From Clostridia bacterium (GTDB taxonomy: Bacteria; Bacillota; Clostridia; Oscillospirales; CAG-272), in assembly GCA_017507905.1 (NCBI GenBank), contig JAFWAA010000003.1, forward strand, positions 1 to 36,367: a DNA stretch of 36,367 nucleotides, written 5' to 3'. Shown here piece by piece: positions 30,037 through 36,367 of the stretch. Position 1 is the first letter of the stretch. The number at the start of each line of letters is the position of its first letter. The translations under genes and the position numbers were made by a program. Under the pieces are notes generated by a model. That model was not told the origin of the DNA. It did not search any database and saw only the letters and a program-made list of their open reading frames with translations.

Positions 30037-31278
30037 TCACTTTACCTCCAATGCAAAGGAAAGCGCCTTCGCGTCTGCAAACTGATCGGGGCGCAGGGTA
30101 ATGCTCTCCATCTCACCGGGAGCGACCTTGAGCTTCTTCTTGGAATAGATCACGCGGTCGCCGTCCGACACGCGAATGGTCACGTTGCGGTAAACGTCCG
30201 CTACGCGGAAGAATACGGTCACGTCCTTCTTCTGCGTGATGCGCTGGGGAACGGTGTAGCGGATCTTGCCGTCGGTGGTGAGGGGAATGTCGGTGCGCTC
30301 GGCGGTCAAGCCCTGAATGTAGGCCACGGCGCTCTTTCCGGCGATCTCAGCCTCCTCGGACACGTAGTCCACGAGGTCGTGGACGTGCAGAACGTTTCCG
30401 CAGGCGAAGATGCCCTCCACGGCGGTCTGGCGATCCTGGTCGACCAAAGCCCCGTTTGTCACGCGGTCAAGCGGAACGCCCGCGGTCTTGGAAAGCTCGT
30501 TCTCGGGGATCAGACCGACCGAGAGGAGCAGGGTATCGCAGGGAATGTATTCGCGCGTTTCGGGAATGGGGCGACGGTTCTCGTCCACCTTGGCGATGGT
30601 CACGCCCTCAAGTCTCTCCTTGCCGTGGATCTCGACCACGGTATGGCTCAGACGGAGCGGAATGCCAAAGTCGTTCAGGCACTGCTCGATGTTACGGGCA
30701 AGGCCGCCGGAATAGGGCATCAGCTCGCAAACGGCGTGCACCTTTGCGCCCTCAAGCGTCATGCGGCGCGCCATGATCAGGCCGATGTCACCCGAGCCGA
30801 GAATGACCACGTTCTTGCCGGGCATATAGCCCTTCAGATTGACGTATTTCTGTGCGGTTCCCGCGCTGAAGATGCCGGAGGGACGGGTGCCTGCGATGTT
30901 GAGCGCACCCTTGGAGCGCTCGCGGCAGCCCATGGCAAGGATCACTGCCTTTGCCTGGATCTGGAACACGCCCTCCTCGGAGTTGGTTGCGGTAACCACC
31001 TTTTCGGGAGAAATATCCAGGACCATGGTGTTCAGGAGATAGGGGATCTTACGCTCGTAGACCTGCTGCTCGTATCTCCATGCGTATTCGGGACCGGTCA
31101 GCTCCTCACCGAAGCGGTGAAGGCCGAATCCGTTGTGAATGCACTGCTGAAGGATGCCGCCAAGATGCGCGTCACGCTCCAGGATCAGGATGCTCTTTAC
31201 TCCGCTGTCGTATGCGGCAACGGCTGCACTCATGCCGGCGGGACCTCCGCCGACGATCACGAGATCGATCTGCTTCAT
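30037..31278 (-). CDS. FAD/NAD(P)-dependent oxidoreductase, second gene of redox operon
   Basis: A 413-residue pyridine-nucleotide-disulphide-type flavoprotein. The N-terminal FAD-binding Rossmann motif is VIVGGGPAGMSAAVAA, followed by GGILQQCIHNGFGLHRFGEE (a short Cys-containing block characteristic of this subgroup). The NAD-binding motif is VVILGSGDIGLIMARR, and the second FAD block is AVEGIFACGNVLHVHDLVD. The last 80 residues form an extra beta domain rich in Lys and Val. The ATG at 31278 is one base after the stop of the upstream gene. It is expected to pass electrons between the GlpA-like dehydrogenase and NAD(P) or another acceptor. Confidence 0.9.
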   Translation of the reverse strand: MKQIDLVIVGGGPAGMSAAVAAYDSGVKSILILERDAHLGGILQQCIHNGFGLHRFGEELTGPEYAWRYEQQVYERKIPYLLNTMVLDISPEKVVTATNSEEGVFQIQAKAVILAMGCRERSKGALNIAGTRPSGIFSAGTAQKYVNLKGYMPGKNVVILGSGDIGLIMARRMTLEGAKVHAVCELMPYSGGLARNIEQCLNDFGIPLRLSHTVVEIHGKERLEGVTIAKVDENRRPIPETREYIPCDTLLLSVGLIPENELSKTAGVPLDRVTNGALVDQDRQTAVEGIFACGNVLHVHDLVDYVSEEAEIAGKSAVAYIQGLTAERTDIPLTTDGKIRYTVPQRITQKKDVTVFFRVADVYRNVTIRVSDGDRVIYSKKKLKVAPGEMESITLRPDQFADAKALSFALEVK

Positions 31279-31279
31279 C

Positions 31280-32719
31280 TCAGTCCACCCCCTTGGTCTT
31301 TCCAACGTTAATGTAGGAGTCGCCGCCAAACTTGGTGACCGACTCGTAGGGAACCTGCATCTCCTGTGCGAGAAGCTCCACGATATAGGGAGAGCAGAAG
31401 CCGCCCTGGCAGCGTCCCATCTGTGCGCGCGTGCGGCGCTTGACGCCGTCGAGGTCGCGAGGCTTCGGATTCTGGCGGATCGCGGCGAGGATCTCGCCCT
31501 CGGTCACGGTCTCGCAGCGGCAGATGATGCGGCCGTATGCAGGATCCTTTTTGATGATGGCGTTCTTCTCCTCAAGGGTTCCCTCACGGAAGGCGTGCAT
31601 GGGAGCGCGAATGGGATCAAAGGTGGGATCCTTCTCGAGCGTCATGCCGCTCTCCTTGAGCAGACTGATGACGTACTCGGCGATCGCGGGAGCGGAGGAG
31701 AGACCGGGAGACTCAATGCCCGCCACGTTGACGAAGCGCTCACGGGGAATATTGATGATAAAATCGCCCGTGCTTCCGACGGCACGCAGACCGCAGAAGG
31801 AGGTGATGGTCTGGTTATACATCACGCCGTCCACGTTCTCACGCGTCTCGCGCATAACGTGGGCAAGACCCTCGGGGGTGGTGGCCTTATTCGTCTTTTC
31901 ACCGATGTCGACCGAGGTCGGACCGGTGATCAGGTTGCCGTCTACCGTGGGGGAGACCAGAATGCCCTTGCCCATCTTGCTGGGCGTGCGGAAGATGGTG
32001 TTTTGGATCAGGCTGCCGCTCTCCTTGTCGAGCAGCACGTATTCGCCGCGGCGTGCGTGAACGGTGTAGGAGGTGTCTCCCACCATAGCGGCGATCGCAT
32101 CGGCGTAAAGGCCTGCAGCGTTGATGATGTATTTCGCCGTAACGGCTCTGCCGTCTGCGGCCTTAATGGTGAAGGCGTCCTTTCCGTCCTCGATCCCGAC
32201 CACCTCAAAGTCGAGCAGGAGAGAGGCGCCGTTGTCCATGGCGTTTCCGACCGAGGCGATGGTCAGCTCGTAGGGGCAGACGATGCTTCCCGTGGGAGCG
32301 TGCAGGGCACAGATGGCGTTTTTGGAAACGTTGGGCTCAAGCGCGTGAAGCTCCTCGGCGTTAAGAACGCGAAGTCCCTTTACGCCGTTTGCCACACCGC
32401 GGCGGTAGAGCAGCTCCACCGTTTCGCGATCCTCATCGGTAAAGCCGATCACGAGAGATCCGTTGTTCTTGTATTTTACGCCAAGCTCACGGCAGGTCTG
32501 TGCCATCAGCTCGGAGCCGCGCACGTTGAGCAGGGCCTTGAGCGAGCCCTCTTTGGCGTCAAAGCCTGCGTGCACGATGGCGGAATTTGCGGAGCTCGCA
32601 CCGGTAGCCACGTCGTGTGCCTTATCCAGAATACAGAGATTGAGCTTGTAGGCCGAGAGCTCTCTGGCGATCATTCCGCCGACCACACCCGCGCCCACAA
32701 CGGCAACGTCATAAATCAT
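31280..32719 (-). CDS. GlpA-like FAD dehydrogenase with [2Fe-2S] BFD-like domain
   Basis: A 479-residue flavoprotein. The N-terminal DAO-type FAD domain begins MIYDVAVVGAGVVGGMIARELS, with ATGASSANSAIVHAGFDAKEGSLKA as a typical GlpA/LhgO block, and has AGIESPGLSSAPAIAEYV near its end. The C-terminal BFD-like domain carries IICRCETVTEGEIL and RRTRAQMGRCQGGFCSPYIVELL, four cysteines likely to hold a [2Fe-2S] cluster. It is the first gene of a three-gene operon (promoter at 32786-32814). The best fit is the anaerobic glycerol-3-phosphate dehydrogenase large subunit. A different 2-hydroxy-acid substrate is possible because no glycerol kinase or facilitator lies nearby. Confidence 0.88.
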   Translation of the reverse strand: MIYDVAVVGAGVVGGMIARELSAYKLNLCILDKAHDVATGASSANSAIVHAGFDAKEGSLKALLNVRGSELMAQTCRELGVKYKNNGSLVIGFTDEDRETVELLYRRGVANGVKGLRVLNAEELHALEPNVSKNAICALHAPTGSIVCPYELTIASVGNAMDNGASLLLDFEVVGIEDGKDAFTIKAADGRAVTAKYIINAAGLYADAIAAMVGDTSYTVHARRGEYVLLDKESGSLIQNTIFRTPSKMGKGILVSPTVDGNLITGPTSVDIGEKTNKATTPEGLAHVMRETRENVDGVMYNQTITSFCGLRAVGSTGDFIINIPRERFVNVAGIESPGLSSAPAIAEYVISLLKESGMTLEKDPTFDPIRAPMHAFREGTLEEKNAIIKKDPAYGRIICRCETVTEGEILAAIRQNPKPRDLDGVKRRTRAQMGRCQGGFCSPYIVELLAQEMQVPYESVTKFGGDSYINVGKTKGVD

Positions 32720-32785
32720 AGTCTGTTTCCTTTCGAAAAATAGAAATCATTGATGATCATAAAAGGTCCCAATATATCACCCTAT

Positions 32786-32814
32786 ATTATATATCAATCA
32801 TTTAGGAAAGTCAA
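32786..32814 (-). promoter_or_regulatory. Sigma-A promoter for the redox operon
   Basis: Minus strand TTGACT (32809-32814), 17-nt spacer, TATAAT (32786-32791). The intergenic stretch 32720-33027 (308 bases) holds this promoter and the secG promoter. The leader of the redox operon contains the palindrome ATGATCAT at 32753-32760, a possible operator. I see no gene in it. Confidence 0.82.
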
Positions 32815-32931
32815 TAGGGGAGATGCGGGAAAAAGGAGAAAAAAGCAGGCTTTTTCCGCACTTCTCAAGCCCTCGTCGCCCGTTGAGACGGCGAGGGAAG
32901 AAAGAAAAAATGATTTTTTGTAAAAAACCCC

Positions 32932-32960
32932 TTGCTTTTTTGGAAAAGATGTGGTAAAAT
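32932..32960 (+). promoter_or_regulatory. Sigma-A promoter for secG
   Basis: TTGCTT (32932-32937), 17-nt spacer, TAAAAT (32955-32960), about 65 bases before the secG start. Confidence 0.75.
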
Positions 32961-33027
32961 AGAGCGGTATGATGAAAAGGAATGCCCGAAAGGGCGATTC
33001 AGGGAAAAAACTGTTTTGGAGGTTACC

Positions 33028-33297
33028 ATGATTATTTCTCTCGCAGCATCCGCCAACTTGGTTTGGCAGTACGTGATCGGTGCCTGCCTCCTGCTTCTTG
33101 CAGTTGTGCTGGTTGCTATCATTCTCAAGCAGACCGGTAAGGATAAGAGCCTTTCCGGCACCATCGCAGGAGGAGCAGAGACCTTTTACGGTCAGTCCAA
33201 GGGAACGCATCAGGATCGCATTCTGCAGAAGCTGACGGTCGTGCTTTCCGTGGTCTTCGTGATCCTGGCGATCGTGCTTTGCATTCTGGCACTCTGA
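33028..33297 (+). CDS. secG: Preprotein translocase subunit SecG
   Basis: An 89-residue subunit of the SecYEG channel. Two membrane helices (about 19-37, QYVIGACLLLLAVVLVAIIL, and 69-88, TVVLSVVFVILAIVLCILAL) flank a cytoplasmic loop with the conserved LSGTIAGGAETFYGQSKGT. The ATG at 33028 follows TTTTGGAGG; the frame is open upstream but crosses the promoter. Slightly longer than B. subtilis SecG. It has its own promoter and terminator, and no rnr or smpB follows as it often does in other Firmicutes. Confidence 0.95.
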   Translation: MIISLAASANLVWQYVIGACLLLLAVVLVAIILKQTGKDKSLSGTIAGGAETFYGQSKGTHQDRILQKLTVVLSVVFVILAIVLCILAL

Positions 33298-33313
33298 TCA
33301 ACGGAAACAAAAC

Positions 33314-33349
33314 AAGCGGAGAAGGCAGGGTTGTCTTCTCCGCTTTTTT
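33314..33349 (+). terminator. Terminator after secG
   Basis: AAGCGGAGAAG pairs with CTTCTCCGCTT across a loop of about nine bases, followed by a run of six Ts. Confidence 0.88.
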
Positions 33350-33382
33350 CCCATCCAAATCCACACCGCAAAGGAGCACGCG

Positions 33383-34495
33383 ATGAACGATATACTGATT
33401 CTTATGCGCAGGATCGCCGATGCATTTTCGCTTGACGGTGAGATCCTTGAGGCAAAGGTGATCTCAAACGGGCACATCAATAATACGTATGCCGTGACGC
33501 TTCGCCTTGACGGGAAGGACAAATGCTTCATCTTCCAGAGGATCAACGTCTTCGTCTTCAAAAAGCCGAGGCTGATCATGGAGAACATCGAGCTGGTCAC
33601 ACGCCACGTGGAGGAAAAGCTTGCCCTGATGGGAAGAAGCCGCGACGAGGGAATGCATTTTCTCTATACGCCGCAGGGCGAAAACTACTGCGAGAATGAG
33701 GACGGCTTTTGGCGCATTTCGGAGTGCGTGCCCAATTCGGTCACCGTCAACTTCTCGAAGGATCCCAACGTCCTCCGCTCGGCGGGACGCGCGTTCGGAC
33801 GCTTCCAGACGATGCTTTCGGACTTTGACGCAACGAAGCTGCACGAGACCATTCCGCATTTCCACGATACGCGCAGCCGCATCGAGCAGCTTTGGCAGCA
33901 CGTCAAGGAGGATCCCTGCAAAAGGGTCTCGGAGGTCACGCACGAGCTTGAGCGCATTCGCGCACTCTCTCCCACGGCCGTTCGCCTCAACGAGCTGGTC
34001 GATCGCGGAGAGCTTACCTATCGCGTAACGCACAATGACACAAAGATCAACAACGTCCTTTTTGACGCGATCACGGGGGAGGCCAAGACCGTTATCGATC
34101 TGGATACGGTTATGCCCGGGCTCGTTGCGCACGATTTCGGCGACGCCATTCGCTTTGGCGCAAGCACGGCCGCGGAGGACGAGCCGGATCTCTCCAAGGT
34201 TTCCTTGGACATGGACCGCTTCCGTGCCTACGCCGAGGGTTTTATTAGGGAGGTGCGCTCCTCCTTGACCCGCTGCGAGCTGGAAACTTTGGCCCTTGGT
34301 GCGTTTACGATGACGCTGGAGCTTGTCGTTCGCTTCCTGGACGATTACCTCACGGGGGATCAGTATTTCAAGACGGCTTATCCCGGGCACAATCTGGTCC
34401 GCGCGCGCTGTCAGCTGGCACTGGCCGAGGATATGCTTGAGAAGCTTGATGCGATGAACCGGATCGTTTCCGAGATCGCAGGCTTTGCATTCTAA
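33383..34495 (+). CDS. Phosphotransferase, N-acetylhexosamine 1-kinase-like
   Basis: A 370-residue aminoglycoside-phosphotransferase-fold kinase. N-terminal ATP-binding features include ISNGHINNTYAVTL and CFIFQRINVFVFKKP. The catalytic loop is RVTHNDTKINNVLFD (HNDxKxxN, Asp the base) and the metal-binding site is KTVIDLDTVMPGLVAHDFGD. This combination closely resembles NahK (LNB/GNB pathway kinase of bifidobacteria), which phosphorylates GlcNAc/GalNAc at C1. No galacto-N-biose phosphorylase or sugar transporter is beside it, so the substrate is inferred from family likeness alone. AAAGGAGCACGCG precedes the ATG. It has its own terminator; no separate promoter is clear. Confidence 0.85.
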   Translation: MNDILILMRRIADAFSLDGEILEAKVISNGHINNTYAVTLRLDGKDKCFIFQRINVFVFKKPRLIMENIELVTRHVEEKLALMGRSRDEGMHFLYTPQGENYCENEDGFWRISECVPNSVTVNFSKDPNVLRSAGRAFGRFQTMLSDFDATKLHETIPHFHDTRSRIEQLWQHVKEDPCKRVSEVTHELERIRALSPTAVRLNELVDRGELTYRVTHNDTKINNVLFDAITGEAKTVIDLDTVMPGLVAHDFGDAIRFGASTAAEDEPDLSKVSLDMDRFRAYAEGFIREVRSSLTRCELETLALGAFTMTLELVVRFLDDYLTGDQYFKTAYPGHNLVRARCQLALAEDMLEKLDAMNRIVSEIAGFAF

Positions 34496-34512
34496 ACGAA
34501 ACATCCATCAAA

Positions 34513-34551
34513 AAAAGGTATCGAGCCGCATATGCGGCATCGATACCTTTT
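34513..34551. terminator. Bidirectional terminator between convergent genes
   Basis: AAAAGGTATCGA (34513-34524) pairs with TCGATACCTTTT (34540-34551), and the inner GCCGCAT/ATGCGGC extends the stem past a one-base bulge. A/T runs flank both sides. It separates the kinase gene from the minus-strand GH99-like gene. Confidence 0.88.
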
Positions 34552-34561
34552 GTTGTTGTCC

Positions 34562-35692
34562 TTATTGCTCGTCCACGAAGACGCGCTTGATGGCCTCGAG
34601 ATAGCCGTAGCCGTAGAGGTCGTCGGGGAGGAGGTAGCTGGTCTCGGTCCACTCGTTCCAGCTGTTGACCGTGATCAGCGGCACGCGCAGGTTGAGGTGG
34701 GTGTCCACGTATTCCTTCGCCATGCGCAGAGCGATCTCAAACTTGTCGGGCTCGTTGCCCGTGCAGATGTAGTCGCTGTACTCCATGAAGCGGGGGTTGT
34801 TGTCCCAGCCGATCGAGACGTGCGGATAGTAGGGAACGGTGTAATCCTTATCCATACGCTTCCACTCTGCGGCAACCACGGGCAGGATCTCGCTTGCGTA
34901 GTCGCGGTTCATCTTGGTCAGATGGGCGAACTGATAGTTGGTCACGCTGTCAAAGCCGAGCGCGGGAACGATCTCGCGGGTGGAGAGCGCGTGCTCGCTG
35001 TCCACGCCGCTGGCGTTGGCGATGCGCTCGCCCCAGCCGGTCAGCTGAAGCTCAAGTCCGGGGAAGCCTGCGCGGACCGTCTCGGCGCGGAAGTACTCCA
35101 GAGCCTCGCGGGTCTTTTCCATACCGCCGAGACCGCGGATCAGGTTATCCACGTCGTAGATCATGAACACGGGCTTGCCATCGATCTTGTAGTAGTTGGG
35201 CTGAGAGAAATACTGCGTGATGATGCGCTCCACAACGCAGTCAAAGTCGGCTCTGCTCACCGCGCCGTCCCAGAGCTTCCACTCCTTTTGCGTGCGTGCG
35301 CGGTCGGAGAGGCGAATGTCCCAGGTGTAGTTTGCGGTGTGGTTTGCCCACATGATATAGAACTTCATCTTGTCACGGTTGGAGGCCTTCAGAAAGCCGT
35401 CGTTCAGGCACTGCTCCAGGAAGGGGCGGTGATCGTACCAATACCAGTCGTAGATAAAGACGTTGACGCCGTGCTTAACGGCCTCCTCGATCTGCATCTC
35501 CATGACCTTGGGATCGGCCTCGTCCTGATACCCCCAGAGGGGCTTGCGGTTCCAGAAGTAGGAGTCGGTCTTTCTCTTGGAATTTTTCACCGACTGCCAC
35601 TCGCCGATTCCTTCGGGCCAGAAGGGCAGGGTGCGGTATTCCGTTCCGGTATAAGCGGGCCAGATATAGGCCGCGATATCATACTTTTGCAT
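34562..35692 (-). CDS. GH99-like / WbsX-like glycosyl hydrolase-type protein
   Basis: A 376-residue protein. It begins MQKYDIAAYIWPAYTGTEYR. The GH99/WbsX features are EAVKHGVNVFIYDWYWYDHRPFLEQ, the FYIMWANHTAN block, YYKIDGKPVFMIYDVDNL, and the ending LITVNSWNEWTETSYLLPD (NSWNEWTE is typical). No signal peptide is seen, so it probably acts in the cytoplasm. GH99 enzymes act on alpha-mannosides, and WbsX proteins occur in polysaccharide gene clusters; the substrate here is unknown. The ATG at 35692 follows AGGAG. It is the second gene of a minus-strand unit, 31 bases behind the PfkB kinase. Confidence 0.88.
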   Translation of the reverse strand: MQKYDIAAYIWPAYTGTEYRTLPFWPEGIGEWQSVKNSKRKTDSYFWNRKPLWGYQDEADPKVMEMQIEEAVKHGVNVFIYDWYWYDHRPFLEQCLNDGFLKASNRDKMKFYIMWANHTANYTWDIRLSDRARTQKEWKLWDGAVSRADFDCVVERIITQYFSQPNYYKIDGKPVFMIYDVDNLIRGLGGMEKTREALEYFRAETVRAGFPGLELQLTGWGERIANASGVDSEHALSTREIVPALGFDSVTNYQFAHLTKMNRDYASEILPVVAAEWKRMDKDYTVPYYPHVSIGWDNNPRFMEYSDYICTGNEPDKFEIALRMAKEYVDTHLNLRVPLITVNSWNEWTETSYLLPDDLYGYGYLEAIKRVFVDEQ

Positions 35693-35723
35693 AATTGATC
35701 TCCTGATGGGTAGGGGTATGGGA

Positions 35724-36367
35724 TTATCTCTGTACTCTGCCGCTTCCGTCACCGCCGGCCAGCTTTTCTACCTCGGCAACCGAAACGCGGTTGTAGTCAC
35801 CTTCAACGGAGTGCTTCAGGGCAGATGCGGCAACGGCAAACTCGATGGCCTGCTGGGTGGTCTTTCCGTTGAGGAGGGCGTAGATCAGTCCGCCGCCAAA
35901 GGAGTCACCGCCGCCAACGCGGTCAACGATGTGCAGGTGATAGGATTTGGAGAAGCAGTAGTTCTCGCCGTCATAGAGCATACCCGCCCAATCGTTGTCG
36001 TTTGCCGAGATGGAGGAGCGGAGCGTGATGGCGACCTTTTCAAAGCCAAACTTGTCGGCCAGCTGCTTGGCCACCGACTTGTAGCCCTCGTGATTCAGCT
36101 TGCCGCCGTAGATGTCCGTGCCCTCGGCCTCGATGCCGAAAACGTCCTTGGCGTCCTCCTCGTTGGAGATGCAAACGTCCACGTATTGGCAAAGCTCGGT
36201 CATGGCCTCTCTTGCCTCGGCTCTCGTCCAGAGCTTGCCGCGGTAGTTGAGGTCGCAGGAGATCTTCACGCCCTTCGCCTTTGCGGCCTTGCAGGCTTCC
36301 TTGCAGATCTCCACAAGGTTTGCACCCAGTGCGGGCGTGATGCCGGTGAAGTGGAACCAGTCGGCAC
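35724..36367 (-). CDS. kdgK: PfkB family sugar kinase, probable 2-keto-3-deoxygluconate kinase (5' end truncated by window edge)
   Basis: The C-terminal 214 residues are visible; the frame continues off the right edge (ADWFHFTGITPALGANLVEI is readable at the edge). PfkB features are CDLNYRGKLWTRAEAREAM, ISNEEDAKDVFGIE and the signature DRVGGGDSFGGGLIYALLNG with the catalytic Asp. DLNYR-KLW is characteristic of KDG kinases, which phosphorylate 2-keto-3-deoxygluconate from uronate breakdown. TAA ends the gene at 35724, 31 bases ahead of the GH99-like gene on the same strand, so both are co-transcribed. The pairing suggests use of an oligo- or polysaccharide containing uronic acids, which is inference. 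Confidence 0.88.
   Translation of the reverse strand, partial: ADWFHFTGITPALGANLVEICKEACKAAKAKGVKISCDLNYRGKLWTRAEAREAMTELCQYVDVCISNEEDAKDVFGIEAEGTDIYGGKLNHEGYKSVAKQLADKFGFEKVAITLRSSISANDNDWAGMLYDGENYCFSKSYHLHIVDRVGGGDSFGGGLIYALLNGKTTQQAIEFAVAASALKHSVEGDYNRVSVAEVEKLAGGDGSGRVQR

Noticed and set aside
31154..32743. Long plus-strand open frame opposite the GlpA-like gene (and a similar one at 30001-31311)
   Set aside because: Antisense shadows of well-supported flavoprotein genes, with no recognisable domain.
34532..35698. Plus-strand open frame opposite the GH99-like gene
   Set aside because: Shadow frame that covers the terminator and has no recognisable domain, while the minus strand has GH99/WbsX motifs.
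1..36367. Search for insertion sequences, CRISPR arrays, prophage, toxin-antitoxin or defence genes
   Set aside because: No transposase, integrase, spaced direct repeats, Cas or restriction motifs were recognised on either strand. All large frames are explained by core or envelope/metabolic genes.

Overview
The window looks like a piece of chromosome from an endospore-forming, Gram-positive, anaerobic clostridium with a fairly GC-rich genome, most likely an uncultured gut Clostridia/Oscillospirales-type organism. The sporulation genes (spoIIAA-spoIIAB-sigF, ylbJ, yqfC-yqfD, a SpoIIIE/FtsK translocase), strong AGGAGG-type ribosome binding sites, near-consensus TTGACA-17-TATAAT promoters and the absence of outer-membrane functions support this. 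The exact taxon is inference. There are no insertion sequences, phage genes, CRISPR arrays or rRNA genes that I can see. The layout is typical core chromosome, with accessory metabolic genes mostly towards the right end.

Left part (1-9.7 kb). A tRNA with a CAT anticodon and a small monocistronic membrane protein lie on the minus strand. They are followed on the plus strand by the complete spoIIA operon (anti-anti-sigma, anti-sigma kinase, sigma-F) and a SanA/YdcF-like envelope protein. Next is a cobalamin-riboswitch-controlled pair: a DUF4430 (transcobalamin-C-terminal-like) lipoprotein and an ECF S component, best read as a vitamin B12 capture and uptake unit. Then come a convergent small membrane protein, a DUF6514-like small protein preceded by a cluster of TTGTCG motifs, and nrdR. 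A three-gene envelope operon follows (MBOAT O-acyltransferase, DHHW/AlgJ-like protein, DUF4097 protein), which probably acetylates an exported polysaccharide.

Middle (9.7-25.4 kb). A 1212-residue FtsK/SpoIIIE on the minus strand is divergent from recA-recX. ylbJ (minus) is divergent from a long plus-strand run: yqfC-yqfD-phoH-ybeY-(unknown membrane protein)-era-recO-mutS2. This is a shortened version of the Bacillus yqfC...recO cluster, lacking yqfF/pgpH, dgkA and cdd. rsmE follows with its own promoter, just downstream of an exact CRP/FNR-like palindrome.

Right part (25.4-36.4 kb). A PucR/CdaR-type regulator, an S41 lipoprotein protease, greA and an unknown anchored extracytoplasmic protein are on the plus strand. 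A three-gene redox operon on the minus strand (GlpA-like FAD/[2Fe-2S] dehydrogenase, FAD/NAD oxidoreductase, DUF1667 protein) resembles the clostridial anaerobic glycerol-3-phosphate dehydrogenase set but has no glycerol kinase beside it. Then secG and an N-acetylhexosamine-kinase-like enzyme are on the plus strand. A two-gene minus-strand unit (truncated PfkB/KDG kinase and a GH99/WbsX-like protein) runs off the right edge.

Most genes are conventional. The items most worth a second look are the B12 locus, the palindromes around several promoters (3151-3179, 24533-24571, and the TTTGCGCAAAA pair between ftsK and recA), the TTGTCG cluster at 5052-5213, and the uncharacterised membrane proteins embedded in conserved operons.
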